NCBI RefSeq assembly: GCF_001421805.1
Contig: NZ_LMLC01000001.1
Span: forward strand, 744,001 to 808,000
Length of the DNA: 64,000 nucleotides
Reading direction: 5' to 3'
Origin: Sphingomonas sp. Leaf34
GTDB taxonomy: Bacteria; Pseudomonadota; Alphaproteobacteria; Sphingomonadales; Sphingomonadaceae
The notes below the pieces were generated by a model. It was not told where the DNA came from, made no database searches, and saw only the letters and a program-made list of their open reading frames with translations. Positions 50,098 to 59,327 of this stretch are shown one piece after another. How positions within the stretch are numbered: position 1 is the stretch's first letter; each line of letters starts with the position of its first letter. Made by a program: the position numbers and the translations under genes.

Positions 50098-51807
50098 TCA
50101 GCTTTTAACGTACGTGCCGGGCGCGTCTCCGAGCGCCGCGAGCGATCCCGCGCCGGGTAGCCTAACCCCTTTTGCCGACACGGTTTTGGCATCGATCGCG
50201 CGGACCCATTCGACCCAGTCCGGCCACCAGCTTCCCTTGGTCTCGGTCGCCCCCGCGACGAAGTCCGCGAGCGTCGTATGCGGCGAGGGATTGGTCCAAT
50301 ACTGATACTTTCCGGCCGCCGGCGGGTTCACGACTCCGGCAATGTGCCCCGACCCCGCGAGCACGAATTTTAGCGGTCCGGCAAAGAGTTCAGTCAGCTT
50401 CCAGACGCTCTCGGCAGGCGCGATATGATCCTCGCGCCCCGCCTGGACATAGCTCGGCGTCGTCACCTTGGTCAGGTCGAGCGGCGTGCCGGCGACGCTG
50501 ATCGCCCCGGGCTTCACCAGCAGATTGTCGCGGTAGAGATCGGTCAGATAACTCAGATGCCATTTCGCGGGCAGGTTGGTCGTGTCGCCATTCCAGTGGA
50601 GCAGGTCGAACGGCACGTAATCCTGGCCGAGCAGGTAATTCTGCGTGACGTAGTTCCAGATCAGGTCGCGCCCGCGCAACAGGTTGAACGTCGTCGCCAT
50701 GTAGCGTCCGTCGAGAAACCCCTCGGGCGAGAGCGACGCGACCATCTTCAATTGCTCGTCGTCGATGAAATGCTGCAATTCGCCAGCCTGCGCGAAATCG
50801 ACCTGGGCGGTGAAGAACGTCGCGCTCGCGACCTTCGCCGCCTCGCCGCGCGCCGCCAGCAGCGCGAGCGTCGCCGCCAGCGTCGTCCCCGCGACGCAAT
50901 AGCCGATCGTGTGCACCGCGGGCACCTTCAGCGCAGCGCGCACCGTGTCGATCGCATCGACCTGCGCGGCGACATAATCGTCCCAGACCACGTCCTTCAT
51001 GCTCGCATCGGCGGATTTCCACGACACCATGAACACCGTGATGCCCTGCTCGACCGCCCAGCGGATGAAGCTCTTCTCGGGCGTCAGGTCGAGGATGTAG
51101 AACCGGTTGATCCATGGCGGGAAGATGACGAGCGGCGTCGCCAGCACCTTGGGGGTGGTCGGCGTATACTGGATCAGTTCGTAGAGTGGCGTGCGCTTGA
51201 CCACCTTGCCCGGCGTCATCGCAAGGTTGCGACCGAGCTCGAACGCGCCGTCGGGGGTGTGCGTCACCTGCCCGCGGGCAAGATCGGCCATCATGTTCTG
51301 CAGCCCTTTCAGCAGATTCTCGCCGCGCGTCTCGATCGTCTTCTCGATCACCTGCGGGTTGGTCAGCGCGAAGTTGGTCGGGCTCATCGCATCGACGAAC
51401 CCCTTGGTCGCGAACCGCAACTGCTCCTTCTGCTTGGCGTCGAGCCCGTCGACCGCCTCGACGCTGCGCAGCATATGGTCGCCGATCAGTTCGTAGCTTT
51501 GGCGGATCAGGTCGAACACGGGTTCGCGCCACTGCGGCGCCTTGAAGCGCTTGTCGGTGACCGGCGCGGGGTCCGGCGCCTTGGCGGGATCGAGGAACCG
51601 CTGCCACAGCGTCAGGCTCTCGGTCCAGAAATCCCGCGCACGCGCCAGCGTGGCGGGATCGGTAAGCCCGGGAATTATGGGCATCCCCTCCGGCGGCGCC
51701 TGCATCGCGCCGAGCCCCTGCTCCATCATCATCTGCTGCGCGCGGCCCATCACCCAGGTCCAGTGCTGGAGATCGGTCAGGCTCGGAGCGGGCGGAGTTT
51801 CGGCCAT
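50098..51807 (-). CDS. phaC: Class I poly(R)-hydroxyalkanoate synthase
   Basis: 569-residue polymerase of 3-hydroxyacyl-CoA. The lipase-like box is IGYCVAGTTLAATL with the catalytic cysteine at about Cys304; the aspartate is in QAGREDHIAPAES and the histidine in AGSGHIAGVVNPP. The N-terminal part (residues 1-200) carries the alpha-helical region typical of class I, and PWINRFYILDL and WGDDYVAAQ-type blocks are conserved. Divergent from alaC with 135 bases between. No phaE partner is present, consistent with class I. Confidence 0.96.
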   Translation of the reverse strand: MAETPPAPSLTDLQHWTWVMGRAQQMMMEQGLGAMQAPPEGMPIIPGLTDPATLARARDFWTESLTLWQRFLDPAKAPDPAPVTDKRFKAPQWREPVFDLIRQSYELIGDHMLRSVEAVDGLDAKQKEQLRFATKGFVDAMSPTNFALTNPQVIEKTIETRGENLLKGLQNMMADLARGQVTHTPDGAFELGRNLAMTPGKVVKRTPLYELIQYTPTTPKVLATPLVIFPPWINRFYILDLTPEKSFIRWAVEQGITVFMVSWKSADASMKDVVWDDYVAAQVDAIDTVRAALKVPAVHTIGYCVAGTTLAATLALLAARGEAAKVASATFFTAQVDFAQAGELQHFIDDEQLKMVASLSPEGFLDGRYMATTFNLLRGRDLIWNYVTQNYLLGQDYVPFDLLHWNGDTTNLPAKWHLSYLTDLYRDNLLVKPGAISVAGTPLDLTKVTTPSYVQAGREDHIAPAESVWKLTELFAGPLKFVLAGSGHIAGVVNPPAAGKYQYWTNPSPHTTLADFVAGATETKGSWWPDWVEWVRAIDAKTVSAKGVRLPGAGSLAALGDAPGTYVKS

Positions 51808-51942
51808 GACGTCCTCTTATTTTTCCGTAGCCTAGCCCAAGAGTGCCGGGCCATTCCATCCCTCTTTGCGATCTGCACAATCCAAAGGTTTCCGCATTCC
51901 CGCGAATGACGTAAGGATCGTGCGCCATCACACGAGGGTTCC

Positions 51943-53151
51943 ATGTCCGAAGATTTCTACCGCATCAAACGCTTACCCCCCTATGTCATCGCCGAAGTGA
52001 ACGCGATGCGGGCGGCGGCGCGCGCGGGCGGGGAGGACATCATCGATCTCGGCATGGGCAATCCCGATCTGCCGCCGCCCGAGCACGTCATCGAGAAGCT
52101 CGTCGAAGTCGCGCGCAAGCCGAGCGCACACGGCTATTCGCAGTCGAAGGGGATTCCCGGCCTGCGCAAGGCGCAGGCGAATTACTACGGCCGCCGGTTC
52201 GGCGTCGACGTCGATCCCGAGACCGAGGTCGTGGTCACGATGGGCTCGAAGGAAGGGCTCGCGAGTCTGGCCACCGCGATCACCGCGCCCGGCGACGTCG
52301 TGCTCGCGCCGAACCCGTCCTACCCGATCCACACCTTCGGCTTCATCATCGCCGGCGCGACGATCCGCGCGGTGCCGACGACGCCCGACGAGGCGTATTT
52401 CGAGAGCCTGGAGCGCGCGATGGCATTCACCGTGCCGCGCCCGTCGGTGCTGGTGATGGGCTATCCGTCGAACCCGACCGCCGAGGTCGTCGACCTCGCC
52501 TTCTACGAGCGCGTCGTCGCGTTCGCGAAGAAGCATCAGCTCTGGGTGATCTCCGACCTGGCGTATTCGGAGCTGTATTACGACGGCAAGCCGACCCCCT
52601 CGATCCTCCAGGTGCCGGGCGCGAAGGACGTCGCGATCGAGTTCACCTCGCTCAGCAAGACCTATTCGATGGCCGGGTGGCGGATGGGTTTCGGGGTCGG
52701 CAACAAGACGCTGATCGCGGCGATGACTCGCGTGAAATCCTATCTCGATTACGGCGCGTTCACGCCGATCCAGGCGGCGGCCTGCGCTGCGCTCAACGGC
52801 CCGCAGGATATCGTCGCGCGCAACCGCGAACTTTATCACAAGCGCCGCGACGTGCTGGTGGAAAGCTTCGGCCGCGCCGGGTGGGATATTCCAAGCCCCC
52901 GTGCGAGCATGTTCGCCTGGGCGCCTTTGCCGCCCGCCCTCGCGCATTTAGGTAGCCTTGAGTTCACCAAACAATTGCTGACTCACGCGCATGTCGCGGT
53001 GGCCCCAGGGGTGGGCTACGGCGAAAACGGCGAAGGCTATGTGAGGATCGCGATGGTCGAGAACGAACAGCGGCTCCGCCAGGCGGCGCGCAACGTGAAG
53101 AAATATCTCCAGTCGATGGGCGTCAACACGCCCGCGCGTGGCGCTGGCTAA
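51943..53151 (+). CDS. alaC: Glutamate-pyruvate aminotransferase
   Basis: 402-residue PLP aminotransferase of fold type I, very close in motif order to E. coli AlaC, which makes alanine from pyruvate and glutamate. RIKRLPPYVIAEVN, EDIIDLGMGNPDLPPP, MGSKEGLASLATAI, NPSYPIHTFGFIIAGA and the PLP lysine in SLSKTYSMAGWRMGF are visible. GAGGG precedes the ATG. Some relatives act as LL-diaminopimelate aminotransferases; AlaC is preferred on the SKGIPGLRKA and SYPIHTFGF match. A TauE/SafE gene overlaps its last 14 bases. Confidence 0.92.
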   Translation: MSEDFYRIKRLPPYVIAEVNAMRAAARAGGEDIIDLGMGNPDLPPPEHVIEKLVEVARKPSAHGYSQSKGIPGLRKAQANYYGRRFGVDVDPETEVVVTMGSKEGLASLATAITAPGDVVLAPNPSYPIHTFGFIIAGATIRAVPTTPDEAYFESLERAMAFTVPRPSVLVMGYPSNPTAEVVDLAFYERVVAFAKKHQLWVISDLAYSELYYDGKPTPSILQVPGAKDVAIEFTSLSKTYSMAGWRMGFGVGNKTLIAAMTRVKSYLDYGAFTPIQAAACAALNGPQDIVARNRELYHKRRDVLVESFGRAGWDIPSPRASMFAWAPLPPALAHLGSLEFTKQLLTHAHVAVAPGVGYGENGEGYVRIAMVENEQRLRQAARNVKKYLQSMGVNTPARGAG

Positions 53152-53935
53152 CCACTTAGTGGACATTAATCTGTTGTATTCGGTGGCCGGCGTGCTCGTC
53201 GGCCTGATCGTCGGGCTGACCGGCGTCGGTGGCGGATCGCTGATGACGCCGCTGCTGGTGCTCGTCTTCGGCTTCCACCCGGCCACCGCGGTCGGCACCG
53301 ATCTGCTCTACGCCTCGGCGACCAAGACGGTGGGCACGACCGTGCATGGCTGGCGCGGGACGGTCGACTGGCGCGTCGTGCGGCGGCTCGCGACCGGCAG
53401 CGTCCCTGCGGCGATCGCGACGTTGCTCGTGCTGAACCATCTCGGCGAGAAATCGTCCGACACCGGCCATGCGATCACCGTCGTGCTGGGCGTGACGCTG
53501 ATCCTGTCGGCGGTGGCGACCTTCTTTCGCGGGAAGATCGTCGCGTGGCTCACCCCGCGGATCGGCACCGTCGGCGGCGAGCGTCAGGCAATGCTGACGA
53601 TCCTGCTCGGCGCCGTCCTCGGCGTGCTCGTCTCGCTGACCTCGGTCGGTGCCGGCGCGCTGGGGATGACCGCGCTCCTGATCCTGTATCCGAAGCTGCC
53701 GATCAACCGGCTGGTCGGTTCGGACATCGCGCATGCCGTGCCGCTGACTCTGCTCGGCGGGATCGGCCACTGGATCCTCGGCTCGGTCGACGTCGACCTG
53801 CTCGTGTCGCTGTTGATCGGATCGATCCCCGGGATCATCATCGGCAGCCTGATCGCGACGCGCGTGTCGGACCGCGTGCTGGTGCCGGTGCTGGCGACCG
53901 TGCTGGCGATCGTCGGCATCCGCCTGATCATCTGA
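53138..53935 (+). CDS. TauE/SafE family membrane transporter
   Basis: 265-residue inner-membrane exporter with eight helices, two TauE/SafE repeats; members export sulfite, sulfoacetate or similar organosulfonates or are linked to taurine metabolism. VGLTGVGGGSLMTPLLVL opens repeat 1 and VSLTSVGAGALGMTALLIL repeat 2, with LVGSDIAHAVPLTLLGG. The first start (GTG 53138) overlaps the alaC end; GTG 53159 is an alternative in the same frame. The neighbouring alaC gives no substrate clue. Ends one base before the thioesterase start region. Confidence 0.9.
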   Translation: MALANHLVDINLLYSVAGVLVGLIVGLTGVGGGSLMTPLLVLVFGFHPATAVGTDLLYASATKTVGTTVHGWRGTVDWRVVRRLATGSVPAAIATLLVLNHLGEKSSDTGHAITVVLGVTLILSAVATFFRGKIVAWLTPRIGTVGGERQAMLTILLGAVLGVLVSLTSVGAGALGMTALLILYPKLPINRLVGSDIAHAVPLTLLGGIGHWILGSVDVDLLVSLLIGSIPGIIIGSLIATRVSDRVLVPVLATVLAIVGIRLII

Positions 53936-53936
53936 A

Positions 53937-54359
53937 ATGCGCCCGGGTTTCGCCTTCTCGACCCGGTTTCGCGTGCGCTATGCCGAGATCGACGGCCAGC
54001 GCATCGTCTTCAACTCGCGCTATCTCGAATATGCCGATGTCGCGGTCACCGAGTTCTGGGACTGGACCGGGATCGCCGCAGCCTTGCCGGATGTGTGGCC
54101 CAGCACCGAGTTCAACGTGCGCCGCACCGAGATCGATTATCTGAAGCCGTTCCGCCTGGGCGATACGGTCGAGGCGTTCGTGCGGATCGAGAAGCTCGGC
54201 ACGTCGAGCCTGACGAAACGTTTCGAGCTCGCGCATGCCGAGACGGGCGAGCTGCATACGGTGATCACCATGGTCAGCGTACACGTCGATCTGGAAACGG
54301 GGCGGCCGGTGCCGCTGCCGGACTCGATCCGCACGGTGTTGGTGGCGTTGCTCGCCTAG
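53937..54359 (+). CDS. Acyl-CoA thioesterase (4HBT/YbgC family)
   Basis: 140-residue hotdog-fold thioesterase. RVRYAEIDGQRIVFNSRYLEY contains the catalytic aspartate in the RYAExDxxxxxxNxxYL context of the YbgC/4-hydroxybenzoyl-CoA thioesterase group, followed by the strands FNVRRTEIDYLKPFRLGDTVE. It hydrolyses acyl-CoA thioesters; the acyl group is unknown. Translation starts one base after the TauE/SafE stop, so they are likely co-transcribed. Confidence 0.9.
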   Translation: MRPGFAFSTRFRVRYAEIDGQRIVFNSRYLEYADVAVTEFWDWTGIAAALPDVWPSTEFNVRRTEIDYLKPFRLGDTVEAFVRIEKLGTSSLTKRFELAHAETGELHTVITMVSVHVDLETGRPVPLPDSIRTVLVALLA

Positions 54360-54376
54360 CAATCCGAAGACAGCAT

Positions 54377-54429
54377 GTTCCCCCGCGAAGGCGGGGGTCC
54401 AGACTGGGCTCCCGCCTTCGCGGGAGAAC
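54377..54429. repeat. Intergenic palindrome, family E copy 3
   Basis: GTTCCCCCGCGAAGGCGGGG arm, GTCCAGACTGG, then CTCCCGCCTTCGCGGGAGAAC. Between convergent thioesterase and HxlR genes. Confidence 0.8.
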
Positions 54430-54452
54430 AAGGAAGAAAGAGCGAAGGCAGC

Positions 54453-54926
54453 TTACTCAGCCGCCTCGGCCTCTTCCCCCGCAACCTCGCCCGGCAGCGC
54501 CCAGATCAGGTCCCCCTTCCCCAGCACGCGCCCGTCATGCGCGCGGACCGAGACCGGCTGCAGCGGCCGCCGATCGCGCGCGTCGACCAGGATCGGGAAC
54601 GCCGGCACGCACGTCTCCCACCGCTCGCCCCATTGCCGGAGCGCGATCATCGTCGGCAGCAGCGCGAAGCCCTTGTCGGTCAGGCCGTAAGCGATCTTGC
54701 GCCGGTCCTCCGGGATCGGCTGCCGCTCCAGGATGCCGTGCTCGACCAGCCGCGCCAGCCGGTTCGCCAGGATATTGCGCGCGATGCCGAGCTCCGACTG
54801 GAACTCCTCGAAATGGTGCAGGCCGTTGAATGCGGCGCGCAGGATCAGGAACGACCAGCGCTCGCCCATCGCCTCCAGCGCGGCGGGCAGGCTGCATTCC
54901 AGCAGGGGTTCGCGCAATTTGCCCAT
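54453..54926 (-). CDS. HxlR family transcriptional regulator
   Basis: 157-residue winged-helix protein. The HxlR pattern is clear: CSLPAALEAMGERWSFLILRAAFNGLHHFEEFQSELGIARNILANRLARLVEHGILE, with the usual cysteine at the start. The C-terminal tail is Glu/Ala-rich. The ATG at 54926 has GAGGA eight bases upstream; the frame is open to 55001. It likely controls a nearby or stress-related gene in response to an electrophile, as family members do. The target is unknown; the rsh gene starts about 150 bases away, divergently. Confidence 0.9.
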   Translation of the reverse strand: MGKLREPLLECSLPAALEAMGERWSFLILRAAFNGLHHFEEFQSELGIARNILANRLARLVEHGILERQPIPEDRRKIAYGLTDKGFALLPTMIALRQWGERWETCVPAFPILVDARDRRPLQPVSVRAHDGRVLGKGDLIWALPGEVAGEEAEAAE

Positions 54927-55072
54927 CACGTCATCCTCGTCCGGGGGCAAGCGTACCGCATATGCCGCAGAAGCGAAACGCCCCACGCATTCGCCACTCA
55001 TGCAGCGATTAGATCACAGTGATCCGACGCTTTTTGTTGCCAAAAGTCCGTGCCCGGCCCCATCTATGATCC

Positions 55073-57178
55073 GTGTTGCGCCAATATGAACTGGTCGATC
55101 GCGTCCTCGACTACGATCCCGACGCCGACGAGGCCCTGCTGAACCGCGCCTATGTCTTCTCGATGCAGGCGCACGGGAGCCAAAAGCGCGCGTCCGGCGA
55201 TCCGTATTTCAGCCATCCGATCGAGGTGGCGGGAATCCTCACCGACCTGCACCTCGATGCCGAGACGATCGCCACCGCGATCCTCCACGACACGATCGAG
55301 GACACGGTCGCGACGCCCGAGGAGATCGAGCGATTGTTCGGTGCGTCGGTCGCGCGTCTCGTCGACGGCGTCACCAAGCTCAGCAAAATCGAGGCGCAGA
55401 CCGAGAACGAACGCGCCGCCGAAAACCTGCGCAAGTTCCTGCTCGCGATGTCGGACGACATCCGCGTGCTGCTGGTCAAGCTCGCCGACCGCCTGCACAA
55501 CATGCGGACGCTGCACCACATCGCAAAACCCGAGAAGCGCCGTCGCATCGCCAAGGAGACGATGGACATCTACGCGCCGCTCGCCGAGCGGATCGGCATG
55601 TACGAGTTCATGCGCGAGATGCAGTCGCTGGCGTTCGAACAGCTCGAGCCCGAAGCCTCCGAATCGATCAACCGGCGCCTCGAACAGCTCAAAAAGGGCG
55701 ATGGCGACCGCATTGCGAAAATCGCGTCCGGCCTGAAGCTCGTGCTCGCGCGCGCCGGCGTCGAGGCCGAGATTTCGGGGCGCGAGAAGCATCCCTATTC
55801 GATCTTCCGCAAGATGTCGGAGCGGCACATCAGCTTCGAACAGCTGTCCGACGTGATGGCGTTCCGCGCGATCGTCCCGACCGAGGAGGATTGCTACCGC
55901 ACGCTCGGCATCATCCACCAGCGCTGGCCGATGGTGCCGGGCCGGTTCAAGGATTACATCTCGACGCCCAAGCGCAACGGCTATCGCTCGCTGCACACCT
56001 CGGTGATCCATGCCGACAGCGCGCGCATCGAGATCCAGATCCGCACCGCCGACATGCACGCGCAGGCCGAATTCGGGCTGGCGGCGCACTGGGCGTACAA
56101 ACAGCAGATCAACGGCAGCGACCGGCAGGTCAGCTGGATCCGCGACCTCGTCGAGATCCTCGATACGGCCGAAAGCCCCGAGGAGCTGCTCGAACATACG
56201 CGCATGGCGATGTACACCGATCGCATCTTCGCGTTCACGCCGAAGGGCGAGCTGATCCAGCTGCCCAAGGGCGCGACCTCGATCGATTTCGCCTATGCGG
56301 TGCATACCGATCTCGGCGACCAGGCGGTGGGTGCAAAAGTCAACGGCCGCGTCGTGCCGCTGTCGACGGTGATCGAGAATGGCGACCAGGTGCAGATCCT
56401 GCGCTCGAAGGGCCAGTCGCCGCAGCCGCAATGGCTGAACGTCGCGACCACCGGCAAGGCGCTCGCCGCGATCCGCCGGCATCTGCGCCAGAAGGAGCGC
56501 GTCGAGCAGATCGCGCTGGGCCAGAGCCTGTACGAGGACATCGTCACGCGGCTGCCCGCGCAGATCGGCAACGATGCGCTGAGCCATGCGCTCAAGCGGC
56601 TGAAACTGCCCGACGAATCGTCGCTGATGGTCGCGATCGCGCGGCGCACGCTGTCCGACGCTGCAGTCATGGAAGCGCTGATGCCGGGGTCGGCGGGCGC
56701 CGACGTCACGCATGCGCTGGCGCCGCAATCGAGCGCGATCTCGATCAAGGGCCTCACCCCCGGCGTAGCCTACGACCTTGCGACCTGTTGCCATCCGGTC
56801 CCGGGCGACCGGATCGTCGGCCTGCGCCGCCCCGATGCGGGGATCGAGGTGCATGCGATCGACTGCCGCGTGCTGGGCGAACTCGCCGAGCGATCGGAGA
56901 ACGAGACCGACTGGGTCGACGTGGCCTGGGGCGACGAGACCGAGGGTGCGGTCGCGCGGATATCGGTGATGGTGAAGAACGAGCCGGGCTCGCTCGGCAT
57001 CGTCTCGACGATCATCGGCGGGCACAAGGCCAACATCATCAACCTGCGGCTGGATACGCGCGACAAGAGCTTCCACACCAACGAGATCGATGTCGAGGTG
57101 CACGACGTGCAGCAGCTGATGCGGCTGATGGCGGGGCTGCGCGCGGCGGACGCGGTGCACACCGTGGAGCGCGTGTAG
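55073..57178 (+). CDS. rsh: Bifunctional (p)ppGpp synthetase/hydrolase
   Basis: 701-residue RelA/SpoT homologue that makes and degrades the alarmone (p)ppGpp. The HD hydrolase domain has HPIEVAGIL, TAILHDTIEDT and KLADRLHNMRTL; the synthetase has SGREKHPYSIFRKM, DVMAFRAIVP and YISTPKRNGYRSLHTSV. Then TGS (FAFTPKGELIQLPKGATSID) and a C-terminal ACT domain. Sole RSH in the window, fitting the single Rsh of alphaproteobacteria. It starts at GTG 55073 without a clear ribosome binding site nearby. It regulates growth arrest on amino acid or other starvation. Confidence 0.96.
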   Translation: MLRQYELVDRVLDYDPDADEALLNRAYVFSMQAHGSQKRASGDPYFSHPIEVAGILTDLHLDAETIATAILHDTIEDTVATPEEIERLFGASVARLVDGVTKLSKIEAQTENERAAENLRKFLLAMSDDIRVLLVKLADRLHNMRTLHHIAKPEKRRRIAKETMDIYAPLAERIGMYEFMREMQSLAFEQLEPEASESINRRLEQLKKGDGDRIAKIASGLKLVLARAGVEAEISGREKHPYSIFRKMSERHISFEQLSDVMAFRAIVPTEEDCYRTLGIIHQRWPMVPGRFKDYISTPKRNGYRSLHTSVIHADSARIEIQIRTADMHAQAEFGLAAHWAYKQQINGSDRQVSWIRDLVEILDTAESPEELLEHTRMAMYTDRIFAFTPKGELIQLPKGATSIDFAYAVHTDLGDQAVGAKVNGRVVPLSTVIENGDQVQILRSKGQSPQPQWLNVATTGKALAAIRRHLRQKERVEQIALGQSLYEDIVTRLPAQIGNDALSHALKRLKLPDESSLMVAIARRTLSDAAVMEALMPGSAGADVTHALAPQSSAISIKGLTPGVAYDLATCCHPVPGDRIVGLRRPDAGIEVHAIDCRVLGELAERSENETDWVDVAWGDETEGAVARISVMVKNEPGSLGIVSTIIGGHKANIINLRLDTRDKSFHTNEIDVEVHDVQQLMRLMAGLRAADAVHTVERV

Positions 57179-57225
57179 AAACATCCGACGATGACGGCGG
57201 GCGCAGCGGACGCTAGACGGGGGCG

Positions 57226-58263
57226 ATGAACCGTCCCTCTCTCTCGGCCCCGTCCCTTTCAATCGTCGTGCCCTGCTATAACGAGGCCGCGTGCCTCGAC
57301 ATCCTGCACGCCCGTATTTCCGGCGCGGCCAAGGTCGCGGTCGGCAACGATTACGAGATCGTGCTGATCAACGACGGCTCCCGCGACGACAGCTGGGACG
57401 TGATGCAACGCCTCGCCAGCGCCGACCCGCGGCTGGTCGCGATCAACCTGTCGCGCAACCATGGCCACCAGCTGGCGCTCACCGCGGGGCTCGATCTGTG
57501 CGCGGGCGAGCAGATCCTGATCATCGACGCGGATCTGCAGGATCCACCCGAGCTGCTGTCCGACATGCGCGCGGCGATGGCGGCGAGCCAGGCCGACGTG
57601 GTCTATGCTGTGCGCCGCCAGCGCGCGGGCGAGACGGTGTTCAAGAAGGCCACCGCCGCCGCCTTTTATCGCCTGCTGACGCGGATGACCGAAACGCCGA
57701 TCCCGCTCGATACCGGCGATTTCCGCCTGATGAGCAGGCGGGCGCTGGATGCGTTCCTGAGCTTGCCCGAACAGGCGCGCTTCATCCGCGGCATGGTCGC
57801 CTGGATCGGCTTCCGCCAGGTCCCGTTCCCCTATGACCGCGCCGAGCGGCTCGCGGGCGAGACGAACTACCCGCTCGCCAAGATGATCCGGCTCGCGTTC
57901 GACGCGGTCACCGGCTTTTCGACCGCGCCGTTGCGGTTTGCCAGCCATGCGGGGCTTGCGCTGACCGGCGTGTCGCTGCTGCTGTTCGTCTATATCGCGA
58001 TCGGCTGGCTGTCGGGCAGCGCGGTGCAGGGCTGGACCTCGACGATGCTGGTCACCGTGTTCCTGGGCGCGGTGCAGATGTTCGTGCTGGGGATGATCGG
58101 CGAATATCTCGGCCGGCTTTATGTCGAGTCGAAGCGCCGGCCGCTCTATATCGTGGCGGATATCGCTGGCCCGATCCAGGGCAAGGCGACGCTGGGGTTC
58201 CGCGCGGAGCCGGTCGACGCGGTGCAGGCGCCTGATGGCCCCCCGCCCGTTCGCGTCGACTAA
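57226..58263 (+). CDS. GtrB-type family 2 glycosyltransferase
   Basis: 345-residue membrane-bound polyprenyl-phosphate glycosyltransferase. Domain GT2 at the N-terminus: SIVVPCYNEAACLD, the DxD pair ILIIDADLQDPPELL and TGDFRLMSRRALDAF, with NLSRNHGHQLALTAGLDLC. Two transmembrane helices at the C-terminus (LALTGVSLLLFVYIAIGWL, VTVFLGAVQMFVLGMIGEYL) give the typical GtrB/DPM1-like topology. It transfers a sugar from a nucleotide donor to undecaprenyl phosphate on the cytoplasmic side. GtrA-like and GT-C genes lie within 3 kb, suggesting one glycosylation pathway. Confidence 0.92.
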   Translation: MNRPSLSAPSLSIVVPCYNEAACLDILHARISGAAKVAVGNDYEIVLINDGSRDDSWDVMQRLASADPRLVAINLSRNHGHQLALTAGLDLCAGEQILIIDADLQDPPELLSDMRAAMAASQADVVYAVRRQRAGETVFKKATAAAFYRLLTRMTETPIPLDTGDFRLMSRRALDAFLSLPEQARFIRGMVAWIGFRQVPFPYDRAERLAGETNYPLAKMIRLAFDAVTGFSTAPLRFASHAGLALTGVSLLLFVYIAIGWLSGSAVQGWTSTMLVTVFLGAVQMFVLGMIGEYLGRLYVESKRRPLYIVADIAGPIQGKATLGFRAEPVDAVQAPDGPPPVRVD

Positions 58264-58284
58264 ACGAACGCTACCTAGTCGCTG

Positions 58285-58391
58285 CACCACCCCGGCGAAG
58301 GCCGGGGCCCAATTGGAAAGGTCGCAGTAACGAAGTGCACCCGCAGTCAGCACCGTCCCTTAATTGGGCCCCGGCCTTCGCCGGGGTGGTG
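58285..58391. repeat. Intergenic palindrome, family B copy 4
   Basis: CACCACCCCGGCGAAGGCCG arm, CCCAATTGGAAAGG, spacer with AGTAACGAAG, then TTAATTGGGCCCCGGCCTTC arm. It follows the GtrB-like gene. Confidence 0.9.
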
Positions 58392-58439
58392 CTTGCTTAA
58401 GATCCAAGATTCCTGCCCCGTCATCCCGACCCACCGCCA

Positions 58440-58561
58440 ATCCTCCCCCGCAAGGGGGGGTGGCGCGAAGCGACGGAGGGGGAGGACACACAGCAGAGGT
58501 TGGCGCGTACCGCCCCCTCCGTCAGGCAAACGCCAGCCACCTCCCCCTTGCGGGGGAGGAT
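58440..58561. repeat. Intergenic palindrome, family A copy 4
   Basis: Arms ATCCTCCCCCGCAAGGGGGG and the inverted CCCCCTTGCGGGGGAGGAT, with GCGACGGAGGGGGAGG and CCCCTCCGTCAGG inside. It lies just downstream of the methyltransferase gene's end. 58264-58570 has nothing else. Confidence 0.9.
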
Positions 58562-58570
58562 CGAGGAAGC

Positions 58571-59299
58571 TTACCGCGGGACCGCCAGCGTCACGATCGA
58601 CACCCCCGGCGTCATCGGCACGCGGCCGACCAGATGGCGTTCCAGCCGGAAGATTGTCTCGAACAGCGCGTTGACCGGCTTGGGCGGCGGGGAATCATCG
58701 CTGTCGTCGCGCCCCGTCATCCGTCCGGCGATCCGGGCCGCCGCCGCCAGCGGGAACAGCAGCGAATTGAAATAGCCGAGCTTTTCGGGCGTGAGCCCCG
58801 CAGTCTCGATCGCCGCCTTCAGCGTCGCCTTCGAATAGCGGCGGTGATGATGGTTCACGACGTCGTGCGCGCTCCACAGCCACGCATGCGCCGGCACCGC
58901 AATCAGGATCTTGCCGCCGGGCGCGAGGCAATCCGCCATCGCCTTCAGCGCCGCGACGTCGTCCTCGATATGCTCGACGACATCGAGCACCGCGATCAGG
59001 TCGTAATGGCCACGCGGCACGCCCGGCAGTTCGGGCAGCGGCGCCGCGCCGACCGGCTTGCCGAGCCGCTCGCTTGCAATCTCGCGCGCGGCGGGATCGA
59101 TCTCGATCGCGTCGATGCTGCCGAACGCGGCCAGCATCGGCAGATTGTGCCCGGTGCCGCAGCCGATCTCGAGGATCTTGGCGTCCTTCGGCAAAGCGCC
59201 GTAGCGGGTCAGGTAATCGGCGAGGATGTCGCGGCGCGCGCGGTACCACCAGTGCGTGGAGTCATGTGCGGCCATCCGGTCGTAGACGATGCGATCCAT
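58571..59299 (-). CDS. Class I SAM-dependent methyltransferase
   Basis: 242-residue methyltransferase. ILEIGCGTGHNLPMLAAFG is the SAM loop, and IDAIEIDPAAREIASE, LIAVLDVVEHIEDDVAAL and LAPGGKILIAVPAHAWLW complete the Rossmann fold, much like Bd UbiE/TylF-type enzymes. WWYRARRDILADYL near the N-terminus and HHHRRYSKATL in the middle are family features of a group of glycan or lipid methyltransferases. Substrate unknown. It follows the GtrA-like gene by 28 bases on the same strand, which hints at modification of a glycan. Confidence 0.88.
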   Translation of the reverse strand: MDRIVYDRMAAHDSTHWWYRARRDILADYLTRYGALPKDAKILEIGCGTGHNLPMLAAFGSIDAIEIDPAAREIASERLGKPVGAAPLPELPGVPRGHYDLIAVLDVVEHIEDDVAALKAMADCLAPGGKILIAVPAHAWLWSAHDVVNHHHRRYSKATLKAAIETAGLTPEKLGYFNSLLFPLAAAARIAGRMTGRDDSDDSPPPKPVNALFETIFRLERHLVGRVPMTPGVSIVTLAVPR

Positions 59300-59327
59300 C
59301 AGTAATTCGCCCAGTTCGTTGGAAGCA

